Shown in pieces: positions 35,574 to 45,106 of a DNA stretch of 64,000 nucleotides. Each line of letters starts with the position of its first letter. Position 1 is the first letter of the stretch. The DNA comes from Pseudobythopirellula maris (lineage in GTDB: Bacteria > Planctomycetota > Planctomycetia > Pirellulales > Lacipirellulaceae). The DNA is taken from the NCBI RefSeq assembly GCF_007859945.1, contig NZ_SJPQ01000001.1, positions 1,178,001-1,242,000 on the forward strand. Direction: 5' to 3'. Made by a program: the position numbers and the translations under genes. Below the pieces are notes generated by a model. The model was not told where the DNA came from and did no database searches. It saw only the letters and a list, made by a program, of their open reading frames with translations.

Positions 35574-37283
35574 ATGACCTCTATTTCTTCACGCGTGGCT
35601 TTGAGCCTCGCGATCGTTGTCTCTGTGCTTTCAGTCCGTTCGGCGGATGCGCAGGTCGTGCCGGCGATTGTTCCAGGCCTGACGGTCGAGATCGCCGACA
35701 TCATCCAGATGCCCAACACGCAAGGGCAGGGTCAGGAAGACAGCCGGTCGGGCAATAACGTCGCGCGGATCAACTTCCTGCGCGAAGACCCGAGCGATTC
35801 GAGCAACTGGTTTATCAACGATCTGCGTGGCCAGATTTACCGCGTCGACCCGGCCGCCCAGCAGATCGAGACTTATCTCGACGTCGACACGGTGTTCGAC
35901 GACTTCATCATCGGCGATGGCGGTTTGTCGACCGGCCTGATCACGCTGACGATGCACCCGGACTTCGCCACGAACGGCAAGTTCTACACGATCCACGAGG
36001 AGAAGGCGTCGGGCAACCCGTCGACGCCCGACTTCCAGGCCATTGGCAACGCGGGCAACATCAGCAATGGCCAGCACGGCGTGGTGGTCGAGTGGACCGC
36101 CTCGGACCCCATGGCCAGCACGTTTAGCGGCACGCATCGCGAGATGATGCGGATCGCTCAGCCGTCGGGCAACCTGCACAACATGGGTGACATCGGCTTC
36201 AACCCCCATGCGACCGACCCGAGCCACCCCGATTACGGCATCATGTACCTCGCCGGCGGCGACGCCGGCTACGACTCAGAGGGCAAGGGAAGCGACCAGG
36301 CCCGCGAGTTGAGCTCGATCTTCGGCAAGATCTTGCGGATCGATCCTTCCGGCAACAACAGCGCGAACGGCCAGTACGGCGTGCCGACCGACAACCCGTA
36401 CGCTTCGGACGGCGACGCCAACACGCTCGGCGAGATCTACGCCAGCGGTTTCCGCAACGCCCACCGCATCATGTGGGATATGGACACTGAGACCTTCCTC
36501 ACGACCGACATCGGTCAAGGTTCGGTTGAAGAGATCAACATCCTCGAGTCGGGCGGCGACTACGGCTGGGACAAGTACGAAGGCACGTTCACCCGCGGCG
36601 GAGGCATCGTGCCGCGCGGCGGCGACGTCGGTTACGTCTGGCCTGCCGCTCAATACGACCACGCTGACGGCTTCGCGATCGCAGGCGGTTTCGTCTACCG
36701 AGGCGAGCAGATCCCTCAGCTCGAGGGCAAGTTCATCTACGGCGACATCCGCAACGGCCGGATTTACTACAGCGACCTCGACGAGTTGATCGCCGCCCAC
36801 ACCGACGACGACTTCCTCGCCACCGCCACGGTCTACGAGCTTTTTCTCACGCAGGACCGCGAGCCGGTCTCGCTCGAGAGCCTCGTGATCGAGTCGCGTG
36901 GCCTCAACTCGCTACCGAACAACCGCGTCGACTTGCGGTTCGCGCAAACCTCCGACGGCGAGATCTATCTCACCACCAAGCAGGACGGCTGGGTACGCCA
37001 ACTCGTGGGCAACGCCCACCTGGGCGACTACAACAAGGACGGCCTCGTCGACGCCGCCGACTTCACCGTGTGGCGTGACACGCTCGACATGACCGGCTCG
37101 AACCTAGCCGCCGACGGCAACGGCAACGGCGTGATCGACATGGGAGACTACGACGTGTGGGTCGCCAACTTCGGGATGTCGGCGCCGGGTCTCGCGACCT
37201 CGACCGCCGTGCCTGAGCCCACCGGCGCCGTGCTGCTGCTGGGAGCCGCCTTGGCTTGGCGTCAGCAGCGTCGCCGCCGGTAA
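35574..37283 (+). CDS. PQQ-type sugar dehydrogenase with dockerin-like repeat and PEP-CTERM tail
   Basis: 569 residues with a signal peptide ending SADAQ. The beta-propeller spans about residues 30-480: NWFINDLRGQIYRVD, TLTMHPDFATNGKFYTIHEE, YASGFRNAHRIMWDMD, GGDYGWDKYEG and GGFVYRGEQIPQLEGKFIYG. It is a paralogue of the gene at 4376 but lacks the two lamin-tail-like modules. The propeller ends in LRFAQTSDGEIYLTTKQDG and joins straight to [35 protein letters not shown] and AVPEPTGAVLLLGAALAW. Expected role: extracytoplasmic oxidation of aldose sugars. Substrate not deducible. Confidence 0.88.
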   Translation: MTSISSRVALSLAIVVSVLSVRSADAQVVPAIVPGLTVEIADIIQMPNTQGQGQEDSRSGNNVARINFLREDPSDSSNWFINDLRGQIYRVDPAAQQIETYLDVDTVFDDFIIGDGGLSTGLITLTMHPDFATNGKFYTIHEEKASGNPSTPDFQAIGNAGNISNGQHGVVVEWTASDPMASTFSGTHREMMRIAQPSGNLHNMGDIGFNPHATDPSHPDYGIMYLAGGDAGYDSEGKGSDQARELSSIFGKILRIDPSGNNSANGQYGVPTDNPYASDGDANTLGEIYASGFRNAHRIMWDMDTETFLTTDIGQGSVEEINILESGGDYGWDKYEGTFTRGGGIVPRGGDVGYVWPAAQYDHADGFAIAGGFVYRGEQIPQLEGKFIYGDIRNGRIYYSDLDELIAAHTDDDFLATATVYELFLTQDREPVSLESLVIESRGLNSLPNNRVDLRFAQTSDGEIYLTTKQDGWVRQLVGNAHLGDYNKDGLVDAADFTVWRDTLDMTGSNLAADGNGNGVIDMGDYDVWVANFGMSAPGLATSTAVPEPTGAVLLLGAALAWRQQRRRR

Positions 37284-37340
37284 TCACGCCTAAGATCGGG
37301 CTCGACCCCGAAGCCCCGAGCCTATAGGCCAGACCGACGA

Positions 37341-39728
37341 ATGACGTCTACTTTCTGCTACCGTTGCTTGCCCGCCGCTGGCCTCAAGCACGCTTTGCTG
37401 ATCGCGTCGCTGCTGATCACGCCCTGCTCTTTAGCCGTGGCGCAAACCATCAAGGCTTTCCCTCAGGCCGAGGGCTTTGGCGCCGAGTCCGCCGGAGGTC
37501 GTGGCGGCGACGTCTACCACGTCACTAAGCTGAACGACGACGGCTCGTCGGGCACGCTGCGGCACGGGATCGAGTCGGCGCCCAGTTCGGGCCGGACGAT
37601 CGTCTTCGACGTCGGCGGCTGGATCGACATCAACAGCAAACTCGGCGTCGACACGCACAAACGCAACATCACGATCGCCGGGCAGACCGCGCCCGGTGGG
37701 ATCGGCGTTCGCGGGCACCAGTTCTCGGTCGGCGGCGACGACATCGTCGTGCGTCACATGCGTTTCCGACCGGGCAAGGACTCGGGCCGCAACGATTCGG
37801 TCAACACGAACAACAACGCCGAGCGGGTGATCTACGACCACGTGTCGGCCGGCTTCAGTTACGACGAGAACTTCTCGGTACAGGGGACCAATGTGACCCT
37901 GCAGTACAGCACGGTCTCCCACGGCTTGCACGATCACTCGGCGGGATCGCTGCTCGAGAACGCCCGCAGCGTTTCGATGCACCACAACCTCTACGCGCAC
38001 AACGGCACACGGAACCCCAAGCACCGTGTGTACGACACGCTCGATTGGGTCAACAACGTCGTCTACAACTGGAACTCGCGGGCCTTCTACATGCAGGGCA
38101 CCGACAGCGACGGATTCTACTGGACCTCGAACATCGACGGCAATTACTTCATCGCCGGTCCGAACCACAGCGGCAGGAATCCTCTGAGCGGCGGTTCAGT
38201 GGACGATTACGGCACCTGGTGGGGCGTGAACGCCTACGACTCGGATCGAGACAGCGATCACGACGGCCAGGACTACGCCTTTGGCGGGCGGGGTTTCGGC
38301 AGCGTGTCGAGCGCCTTGTCGACCTGGAGCGACACCCCCTACCCCGTGGCGGACGAGATCTGGAAAGACGCCTCGACCGACGCCGCTTACGAGCGGGTGC
38401 TCAGCGAGTTCGGCGCCACGCCGTGGGACCGCGACGAGGTCGACCAGCTGCTCGAGTCGAACGTCATCAACCGCAACGGCAGCCAGATCTCTCACGAGAA
38501 TCAGCTGGTCGCTTTCGGCGTGTCGAACGGCGGCTTTGGAACGTTGGGCGGTGAGCCGGCGAAGCTCGACAGCGACGGCGACGGCATCCCCGACGCCTGG
38601 GAGGAGAAGCACGGCACCAACGTGTACATCGCTAACAACAACGGCGACTTCGACGCGGACGGCTTCACGGACCTCGAAGAGTACCTGAACGACATCGCCG
38701 CGTTCAAAGCGGTCGGCCCGATCGAGTTCACCGGCTCGGGCCGCTACGCCGCTTGGCAGAATTGGGCCCGCCGCTGGGAGCCCTCGCGGCTCGACGAGGT
38801 TCACATCGACACGGGGGTCGCGACCGTCGACGCCGTGGGGCAAAAAGCGGGCACGCTGCGGATCGGATCGGCGACGGGAACGAGTGCGGAGCTGGGCGTC
38901 GCGAGTGGTTGGCTGGAAGTGACCGACGACCTTCAGGTCGGACCCCTGGGGCAGGGGGTGGTCACTCAAACGGGAGGCGAGGTGCGGGTGCTGGGCGGCG
39001 GCGTTCACATCGAGAACGGCGCCTACACCCTCACCGGCGGCGACCTCGCCACCCCCGCGATCACGCAAGGAGCGGGGGGGGCGTTCACGTTCTCTGGGGG
39101 TCGATTGAAGACGGGCGTCGTGGGGTTCGACCTCCAGAACGAGGGGGGCGCGTTCTCACCGGTCGACGCGTCGACCGTCAGCAGCGTGGGCCAAGCCCTC
39201 GTGCAGGGCGACCTCACCCTCACCGCGGGCGTGCTCGAGATCGAGATCGCCTCGGACGATCTTTCCGACTCTCTCGCGGTTGACGGGCTCGCCACGCTGG
39301 GAGGGAGCCTGGAGGTCGCCTTCGCTCGCGGCTACAGCCCCGAGTCGGGCAGCTGGCTGCTGATGACCGCCGCGGAGGGCTTCGCCGGCGCGTTCGCCGA
39401 ATTGCCGACCGGCTTTGCCGTCCGCCAGCAAGGCAGCGAGCTCTTCCTCGAGCTGGGCGTCGAGACGCTCACCGGCGACTACAACGGCGACGGCGTGGTC
39501 GGCGCCGCCGACTTCACCGTGTGGCGCGACTCGTACCTGCAGAACGTTCCAGCCGGCAGCGGCGCCGATGGCGACGGCAACGGCGTGGTCAACGAGCTCG
39601 ACTACGTCCTGTGGGTCCAGCACTTCGGCGACACGCTCGACGAGCCGTCTGCTTCGGTCCCCGAGCCGACCGCTCTGGGTCTGGCGGTGATGGGGCTGCT
39701 CGCCGCCCGCCGCCGTTTCCGCCGCTGA
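37341..39728 (+). CDS. Pectate lyase (PL1-like) with dockerin-like repeat and PEP-CTERM tail
   Basis: 795 residues; signal peptide to LAVAQT. The right-handed beta-helix enzyme part (about 35-370) opens FPQAEGFGAESAGGRGGDVY and shows the PL1 pattern: TIAGQTAPGGIGVRG, VIYDHVSAGFSYDENFSV, VSMHHNLYAHNGTRNPKHR and LDWVNNVVYNW. These enzymes cut polygalacturonate by Ca2+-dependent beta-elimination. A thrombospondin-3-like Ca2+ segment follows (DSDGDGIPDAWEEKHGTN), then a beta-rich repeat region, [19 protein letters not shown], and a SVPEPTALGLAVMGLLA tail ending RRRFRR. It lies 57 bp after the sugar dehydrogenase gene and may be co-transcribed, fitting a pectin or uronan breakdown theme. Confidence 0.88.
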   Translation: MTSTFCYRCLPAAGLKHALLIASLLITPCSLAVAQTIKAFPQAEGFGAESAGGRGGDVYHVTKLNDDGSSGTLRHGIESAPSSGRTIVFDVGGWIDINSKLGVDTHKRNITIAGQTAPGGIGVRGHQFSVGGDDIVVRHMRFRPGKDSGRNDSVNTNNNAERVIYDHVSAGFSYDENFSVQGTNVTLQYSTVSHGLHDHSAGSLLENARSVSMHHNLYAHNGTRNPKHRVYDTLDWVNNVVYNWNSRAFYMQGTDSDGFYWTSNIDGNYFIAGPNHSGRNPLSGGSVDDYGTWWGVNAYDSDRDSDHDGQDYAFGGRGFGSVSSALSTWSDTPYPVADEIWKDASTDAAYERVLSEFGATPWDRDEVDQLLESNVINRNGSQISHENQLVAFGVSNGGFGTLGGEPAKLDSDGDGIPDAWEEKHGTNVYIANNNGDFDADGFTDLEEYLNDIAAFKAVGPIEFTGSGRYAAWQNWARRWEPSRLDEVHIDTGVATVDAVGQKAGTLRIGSATGTSAELGVASGWLEVTDDLQVGPLGQGVVTQTGGEVRVLGGGVHIENGAYTLTGGDLATPAITQGAGGAFTFSGGRLKTGVVGFDLQNEGGAFSPVDASTVSSVGQALVQGDLTLTAGVLEIEIASDDLSDSLAVDGLATLGGSLEVAFARGYSPESGSWLLMTAAEGFAGAFAELPTGFAVRQQGSELFLELGVETLTGDYNGDGVVGAADFTVWRDSYLQNVPAGSGADGDGNGVVNELDYVLWVQHFGDTLDEPSASVPEPTALGLAVMGLLAARRRFRR

Positions 39729-39773
39729 GCATTCTCTTACTCTGTTCGCCAAACCGCCTTCGGATCTACCGCA

Positions 39774-40976
39774 CTACGGCTTGCGACGTTTCCGCGTGAC
39801 GCCCCAAACGCCTACTGCTAAAAGAGCCCCAGCCGAAGGCTCCGGCGTCGACTGCCCCTGCGAGGCGCTGCTCGGCGATGGCCACGACTTGCCGAAGTTG
39901 TCGAGCCACAGGTCGTAGTCGAGCTCGTTGACCACGCCGTTGTTGTCGCCGTCGGCCCGCAGGTCTCCCGAATGGTCGCGGGTGTCGCGCCACACCGTGA
40001 AGTCGGCGGCGTCGACAACGCCGTCGCCGTTGTAATCGCCCGGCTGGCCGCTGAGTCCCAGGTACAACCCACGAACCTCGCGTGGGTAGACCACGCGATT
40101 GAAGAAGGTCAACTCGTCGATCCGCCCGTTGAACGGGTTCTGCTCCTGCGAGTTGTTCGGATGGCTGCCGCCGATCTTGATGCCCGCCGGGTTGGTCGGC
40201 GAGGTGTGGTTGGTCTCTTCCGGATCGAGATCCCAGTTGTCGGTTTGCGGCTGGTCGGCGGCGAGCGCTAAGCCGTTCTTGTAGAGAAAGATCTCCCCCT
40301 GATCGAAATCAAAGGTGGCCGTCAGGTGCGTCCACTCGCCGGGCGGCATCACCACGTGCCAATCGTCGACCGTCGAAACGCGACCCGATCCACTCTGGTC
40401 GTCGAGCCGGCGTCCGAGGCCGACCACCTTGCCGCCGATTACCTCGAGCAAGGCCCGCACACCGTGGCCGTCGACCCCCACGCCGCCGTCGTCTCCCCGC
40501 AACAACCCGGCCAGGCCGAAGGCGTTGAACGTGTCGAACGGGTCGCCGCTGTTGGTATTGGGGCTCGGGTTGTCGCCCACATCGCCGAGCGGCTTGAACC
40601 AGCCGGCGATCGTGACGCCGGTCACGTGGTTAGACCCACCCAGGGTCGATTCGGCGGAGGAATCGAAGAAAACACCCGCCTTCCAGTCGTCGTTCGGCCC
40701 GCTGTTGTTCTGACGGGTCTCGAGCGCGTAGACGCTGCCGCCCCAAGCGCCGTCGATCACACGCGGGGCGCCATTCAGCAGCTGGATCGGCGTGGCGTCG
40801 AGCCCCAGGTCGAGTTCGGTCGCCGAGCCGGGGTCGCCCCCTTGGGGGTCGTCGAACGTGTAGTGGTTGATGAGATGCGGTTGGAGAGCGGCGGGCACAC
40901 CGGCAGACGCCATCGCAGCTCCCCCAAGTAGCAGGGCGGGGACGGCGACCAACAAACGGACCGAAAGGCGAGGCAT
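39774..40976 (-). CDS. LamG-like lectin domain protein with dockerin-like repeat and PEP-CTERM tail
   Basis: 400 residues from the ATG at 40976 (a TTG precedes it at 40979). Signal peptide to MASAGVP. The LamG/concanavalin-like domain (about 35-300) has INHYTFDDPQGGDPGSATEL, TIAGWFKPLGDVGDN, WTHLTATFDFDQGEIFLYKN and FNGRIDELTFFNRVVYPREV, the standard jelly-roll pattern. [19 protein letters not shown] follows near 312, then NELDYDLWLDNFG and a STPEPSAGALLAVG tail ending RKRRKP. It is convergent with the pectate lyase gene. A carbohydrate-binding role is plausible. Confidence 0.87.
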   Translation of the reverse strand: MPRLSVRLLVAVPALLLGGAAMASAGVPAALQPHLINHYTFDDPQGGDPGSATELDLGLDATPIQLLNGAPRVIDGAWGGSVYALETRQNNSGPNDDWKAGVFFDSSAESTLGGSNHVTGVTIAGWFKPLGDVGDNPSPNTNSGDPFDTFNAFGLAGLLRGDDGGVGVDGHGVRALLEVIGGKVVGLGRRLDDQSGSGRVSTVDDWHVVMPPGEWTHLTATFDFDQGEIFLYKNGLALAADQPQTDNWDLDPEETNHTSPTNPAGIKIGGSHPNNSQEQNPFNGRIDELTFFNRVVYPREVRGLYLGLSGQPGDYNGDGVVDAADFTVWRDTRDHSGDLRADGDNNGVVNELDYDLWLDNFGKSWPSPSSASQGQSTPEPSAGALLAVGVWGVTRKRRKP

Positions 40977-41298
40977 CAAGGTAGTTCCGTAGCGAGGGCC
41001 CGGGGGCGAACGAGACCCTTATTATAGCTCGGCAACGGTCCGCCGTTGAGGGATTGGCCCCTCGCCCGCCGAGCCAAATGCCGACGACGCCTGCATCGGC
41101 CGACTTGCATGCTCGCAGCACCTTCGCGAGTCGCAACCCGCGGGCGTCGAGCGACAAGTGCTTGGCTGGCGAGGCGATAGGGGTTATACCGAGGAAGTTC
41201 CCTCCCCGTGCGTCGCTCCCCCGCCCCCCGCGACGCCAGCACTGCCCCCCGCCATCACTGCCCCCGCCAGCTCCCCCCACTCTCAAGAAGGGACCGCC
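40977..41298. other. Divergent intergenic region
   Basis: 322 bp between the minus-strand LamG gene and the plus-strand oxidoreductase gene. It must hold both promoters; I could not place -35/-10 boxes with confidence. C-rich near 41220-41280. Confidence 0.4.
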
Positions 41299-42273
41299 AT
41301 GCGCGCCGCCGTTTACACCGAGTACGGGCCCCCCGAGGTTGTGCGGGTCATCGACGTCAACAAGCCGACCGTCGGCAAAGGCGAGATGCTCGTTCGCGTC
41401 CACGCCACCACCGTCAACTCGGCCGACTGGCGGTTCCGCGCCGCAAATCCGTGGCTCATCCGGCTATTCAATGGGCTGCTCAGCCCCAAGAACCAAGTGC
41501 TCGGTGTCGAGCTCGCGGGCGTGGTGGAGGAGGTCGGCGAACCGACCAACGGCTCGCCGCCGCGGTTCAAGCCGGGCGACTGGGTCTTTGGCGAGGTGGC
41601 CAACCATGGAATGGGGGCCCACGCCGAGTACAAGCGCCTTAGCCAAGACGCCCCGCTCGTCGCTACACCGGCGGGCCTCGACCACCACGAGGCGGTCGCC
41701 ACCCCCTTCGGCGCCCTCGCCGCCATCGTCTTCTTGCGCGACAAGGCGAAGCTGCAGCCGGGTGAGCGGGTGCTGGTCAACGGCGCGTCGGGCGCCGTCG
41801 GCGTGTTCTGCGTGCAGATCGCCAAGCTGCTCGGCGCCGAGGTCACGGCCGTCACCAGCACCAAGAACCTCGAGCTCGTCCGCTCGCTCGGCGCCGACCA
41901 CGCGGTCGACTACACCCAAGGTCCCGCCCTGGCCGACGGCGAGCGCTACGACCTGATCATCGACACGGTCGGCCTGCTCGACACGGGCCATTGCCTCGCC
42001 GCTCTCACGCCCAAAGGGCGGTTCCTGCCGGTCGCCTTCGGGCCGAGCCACATGCTGCGTTCGATCTTCAACCGGCTGACCGGCGGCCGGCCCGTGTTGT
42101 GCAACGTGGCCGAGGCCACGCTCGAAAACACCGAGCAGCTGGCCGCCTGGCTCGCCGAGGGCAAGCTCCGGCCGGTTATCGACCACCGGGCGCCGCTCGA
42201 CGATATCAGCGAGGCCCATCGCTACGCCGAGGCGGGCCACAAGGTTGGCGCCGTCGTGATCGACGTCGCATGA
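41299..42273 (+). CDS. NAD(P)-dependent zinc-independent alcohol dehydrogenase / quinone oxidoreductase-like
   Basis: 324 residues from the ATG at 41299 (MRAAVYTEYGPPEVVRV); the open frame upstream to 41158 is proline-rich and not protein-like. It belongs to the medium-chain dehydrogenase/reductase group: GroES-like N-terminal half (GVELAGVVEEVG, FKPGDWVFGEV), then a Rossmann half with LVNGASGAVGVFCVQIAKLLGA (nucleotide binding, about 160-181) and LIIDTVG. No catalytic-zinc Cys/His set is present. The C-terminus (GKLRPVIDHRAPLDDISEAH) is typical. Cytoplasmic; substrate unknown. Confidence 0.9.
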   Translation: MRAAVYTEYGPPEVVRVIDVNKPTVGKGEMLVRVHATTVNSADWRFRAANPWLIRLFNGLLSPKNQVLGVELAGVVEEVGEPTNGSPPRFKPGDWVFGEVANHGMGAHAEYKRLSQDAPLVATPAGLDHHEAVATPFGALAAIVFLRDKAKLQPGERVLVNGASGAVGVFCVQIAKLLGAEVTAVTSTKNLELVRSLGADHAVDYTQGPALADGERYDLIIDTVGLLDTGHCLAALTPKGRFLPVAFGPSHMLRSIFNRLTGGRPVLCNVAEATLENTEQLAAWLAEGKLRPVIDHRAPLDDISEAHRYAEAGHKVGAVVIDVA

Positions 42274-42480
42274 GCGAGCCGAGGCGGCGGCTCGAGCAAC
42301 GCTGACGACACGTAGTTTCCAGTTCGGTGAACTGTGGCGCCGCGCCGTCTCAAAACGAGCCGTGCTGCGGCTCTGCGGCGCGCTTCTGGGCGGAGTATGC
42401 GTGGGGTGCTCGTTGTAGAATGGGGGGGAATCGATCATCCTCTTCCCCCCGTTCTTCTATCTCGCAATCGGAGTCCATCT

Positions 42481-43248
42481 GTGCGAAACAGCCGCGTCTT
42501 AGCCTCATTTACCCTTGCGATGGCGTCGGCCGTCGTCGCGCTCGCCGCTAGCCCCGCCCTCGCCGACACGGCCGCCATGGTCGCCGCCCGCTCGCAGGCC
42601 GCCATCGACGGCGATCAGCCCCCCAGCTGGTGGGACGCCTCGCTGCCCGACGAGGTTCAACGCGATGTCGACCGCAAGGGAAAGCAACTGGCCGAGCGGC
42701 TGGGTCTCGACGACCCGTCGAAGACCGACGCGGTCGCCAAACTGGTGAGCGACCACTACGGCAAGGTCTGGGCGTGGCACCAAGGGATCGACCCCGAACT
42801 CGACGCCGCCTGGGACGCCTGGGACGCCGCCCGCGACAACACGGGCGGCAAGGAGAAGGACGAACTCAAAGCGCTCACCGTGATGACCGAGCAGATCGAC
42901 CCGATCTACGCCGAGTTCGCCCCGCAGATCGACAACCTCATCGACGGCCTCAACGAGCTGGTCGGCGAGGAGAAGACCATCGACCTGCTCGACCGCGTCA
43001 CCCGTTCGCCCGGCGCCCCACGCACCTACAACGCCTACGTCGAGATGGTCCCGCAGATGACCGACGAGGAGAAGGCGATCATCTGGGACCGCATGGCCCA
43101 GGCGCGGCGCGACTCGATGGCGGCTTGGAGCGACAAGCGAGTGGTGAAGATCTTCAAGAAGTACAAGGTCCGCAACGAGTTCTCGCTCGACTACTTCGGC
43201 TACGGCTACCAGAAGCATTACCGCGCGTGGATCAACAGGAACAAGTGA
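42481..43248 (+). CDS. Exported helical protein, DUF3826-like
   Basis: 255 residues from a GTG at 42481 (GGAG about 8 nt upstream), with signal peptide VRNSRVLASF.. to PALAD. The body is helical and charged: AERLGLDDPSKTDAVAKLVS followed by DHYGKVWAWHQ resembles the DUF3826 family, known from Bacteroidetes and Planctomycetes with unknown function. The C-terminus (KIFKKYKVRNEFSLDYFGYG) is basic and aromatic. No catalytic motif. A good terminator follows at 43277. Confidence 0.75.
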   Translation: MRNSRVLASFTLAMASAVVALAASPALADTAAMVAARSQAAIDGDQPPSWWDASLPDEVQRDVDRKGKQLAERLGLDDPSKTDAVAKLVSDHYGKVWAWHQGIDPELDAAWDAWDAARDNTGGKEKDELKALTVMTEQIDPIYAEFAPQIDNLIDGLNELVGEEKTIDLLDRVTRSPGAPRTYNAYVEMVPQMTDEEKAIIWDRMAQARRDSMAAWSDKRVVKIFKKYKVRNEFSLDYFGYGYQKHYRAWINRNK

Positions 43249-43276
43249 GCCTATCGGCCCTTAGCGATTGACCTAT

Positions 43277-43320
43277 AGCCCCGGCTCACGCGCAGTAGCG
43301 CGTGAGCCGGGGCTTTTTCG
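43277..43320 (+). terminator. Rho-independent terminator
   Basis: A perfect 16-bp stem pairs 43278-43293 with 43298-43313 around AGTA, followed by TTTTT. It lies 29 bp after the stop at 43248. Confidence 0.9.
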
Positions 43321-43366
43321 TTGCTCGGCGCCGGCGACCGATCGGCTCCCGCGCACGCCACGAACG

Positions 43367-43398
43367 AAAAACGCGAGCCGGCTTGAGCCGGCTCGCGT
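43367..43398 (-). terminator. Rho-independent terminator, minus strand
   Basis: A 12-bp stem pairs 43371-43382 with 43387-43398 around TTGA. On the minus strand it is followed by TTTT. It lies just beyond the stop (43426) of the minus-strand PEP-CTERM gene. Confidence 0.75.
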
Positions 43399-43425
43399 GG
43401 AGTGGTTCGTGGTTCGCTTCGCGCC

Positions 43426-43959
43426 TCAGCGGCGGCGGGTCGTCCACATCGCCATGGGCGCCAGGAGCAACGCGCTGGCCGGTTCGGGGACGGTGAGAGC
43501 GAAGCCCTGCAAGCCGCCGCCCGGGGCGGGGAACAGGTCGGTGGCGATCACCAGAGCGTCGACGCGGGGGGCGTCGATCTCGACCAGGTTCTGGATCTCG
43601 AAGCCGACCTCCGATACGACCAAGTCGATAAAGACAGGCTCGAAGTCCTCGAACAGCAGCTCAGGGAACGCGTCGAAGTCGATGTCGTCCGCCTCGGTGA
43701 AGAGCTGGCCGAGGATCGTCATCTCGAGCGTGAGATTGCCGAAGGTGGGGCTGAGCACTTCGTCGCCGAAGAAGACGAAGCTCGGGTCGTAGCTGATCGA
43801 GCCGACGCCAATCTCGCCGTCGTAGGGACCGCCCAAGATCTCGACCGTCCAAGGGACCGTGACCTCACCGATCGGGGCACCGGCCGAAGCGGGCGATACG
43901 CAGCTGGCCGCAACCGCCAGAGTGGCGATGGCGAGGCCGAAGAACGATTTCCGGGTCAT
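43426..43959 (-). CDS. Small PEP-CTERM exported protein
   Basis: 177 residues from the ATG at 43959 (MTRKSFFGLAIATLAVAASC.. to PASAG). The longer frame up to 44199 has no signal-like start. The body is acidic, with alternating hydrophobic residues (LTLEMTILGQLFTEADDIDF), suggesting a single beta-sandwich; no family assigned. The tail is TVPEPASALLLAPMAMW followed by TTRRR, a minimal PEP-CTERM signal. It is convergent with the DUF3826-like gene, and the two terminators lie back to back. Confidence 0.8.
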   Translation of the reverse strand: MTRKSFFGLAIATLAVAASCVSPASAGAPIGEVTVPWTVEILGGPYDGEIGVGSISYDPSFVFFGDEVLSPTFGNLTLEMTILGQLFTEADDIDFDAFPELLFEDFEPVFIDLVVSEVGFEIQNLVEIDAPRVDALVIATDLFPAPGGGLQGFALTVPEPASALLLAPMAMWTTRRR

Positions 43960-44668
43960 TAGGCTGGCTCGAAGGTGGGGCGTTTCTGGAGGGGTTGATC
44001 GGCGAGGCCGGATGGTTGGGTACGAGTTTAACCCGAACTGGGGTGAATCCGTCAAGGATTTACCGATTGGCGATTCTGTAACGGCCGATATCGCCGCTGG
44101 ATGCCGCTGGCGAAAAGGCGGCGCGGCCAAGAATGGTTGCCGAGTCCGCGCCGCGAGCGTTCTGTGAGAGTTTTTGAGGGGGCGGACCCCGAAGAACACG
44201 CCCGAAAAACGCAGCGGCGGGGGGTAGAATGGCTGGTTCTTCTGCTATTGCGCAGGGGGCGGGGGCGAAAACGACCCCCTGCGGCGCCCAATTATCTTTG
44301 TAGCAGGCGTTTTACCTAATTTCGACAATCGCTTTTGGGCCAGCGCGCAGCAGCGATTCTTGGCCGCGCGCTGCTTTGTTGTAAGTCTCTTCTGTGCTGG
44401 GTTTTAGGTCCGCGTCGCGGGGCCCCTTGGGCGGGCCGATTCTTGTGGCATTTTGCCGGCTTGCGTTTTTGAGCGCTCCATCGAGGGGAGGGACCACGAC
44501 GGAGCGAAGGAACGACGTGCGAGCGAGAGATGAGAGGGGAGAGAGGCATAAGAGCGGGCCGGGGTTGCAGCCGCGGGCTGATGAGCCGCTCGCCCTCACA
44601 CGGATCCGCGGCTGGCGGCGCTTTGCAGCGGACCTGCCGGCCGTGGGCCGCCCTGCTGGGGGAGTGCG
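43960..44668. other. Intergenic region, no gene supported
   Basis: 709 bp between the small PEP-CTERM gene and clpS (both minus strand). A hairpin with arms CGCAGGGGG and CCCCCTGCG lies at 44251-44282. Overlapping open frames on both strands at 44300-44860 look like GC-driven shadows. No RNA gene was recognised. Confidence 0.45.
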
Positions 44669-45106
44669 TCAGGTCGGGGTGGTTGGCTCGACGCTCACGC
44701 TGAGCGGCTGCGCCCCGCGGCTGGCGGTGAGCGGGTCGGCGCCGCACGCCTCGAGTTGCTCGGCCTTGAGCTCGGCCAGCTCGCGTGTGCCGGTCCAAAC
44801 GCGGGCTTTGCCGCCGAAGTGGACCCGCATCATCAGCCAGGTCGCCCGCTGCGCGGTGTAGCCGAACACCTTGCGAAGGGCGCCGACGACGAACGGCATC
44901 GAGTTGAGGCTGTCGTTGTGCAGCACAACGGCGTAGGGGGGCTGCTTCTTGGTCTTCTTCTTTTGCTTGGGCCGCACCACCGTAGCGGCGGCCGGCGTGG
45001 AGTCAGACGCCGACTCGTCCAGCGCGGGGGCGTCCCACCCGTCGGGCGGGGCCATGGGGTCGTCGGGCGGGGCCACGGGGGCTTCGGCTTCTTTGGTTCC
45101 GGGCAT
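44669..45106 (-). CDS. clpS: ATP-dependent Clp protease adaptor ClpS
   Basis: 145 residues. ClpS delivers N-degron substrates to ClpAP/ClpCP. The core is at about 55-130: PPYAVVLHNDSLNSMPFVVG, VFGYTAQRATWLMMRVHFGG, WTGTRELAELKAEQLEACG. The N-end-rule pocket residues Asn64 and Asp65 (HND) and His96 (VHFGG) are in place. An approximately 50-residue N-terminal extension rich in Pro, Asp and Lys (KQKKKTKKQ) precedes the core and is longer than in proteobacterial ClpS; long disordered leaders are common in the family. Confidence 0.92.
   Translation of the reverse strand: MPGTKEAEAPVAPPDDPMAPPDGWDAPALDESASDSTPAAATVVRPKQKKKTKKQPPYAVVLHNDSLNSMPFVVGALRKVFGYTAQRATWLMMRVHFGGKARVWTGTRELAELKAEQLEACGADPLTASRGAQPLSVSVEPTTPT

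Noticed and set aside
44394-44861. 155-residue open frame antisense to clpS
   Set aside because: Shadow of the clpS 3' region and of GC-rich intergenic DNA.
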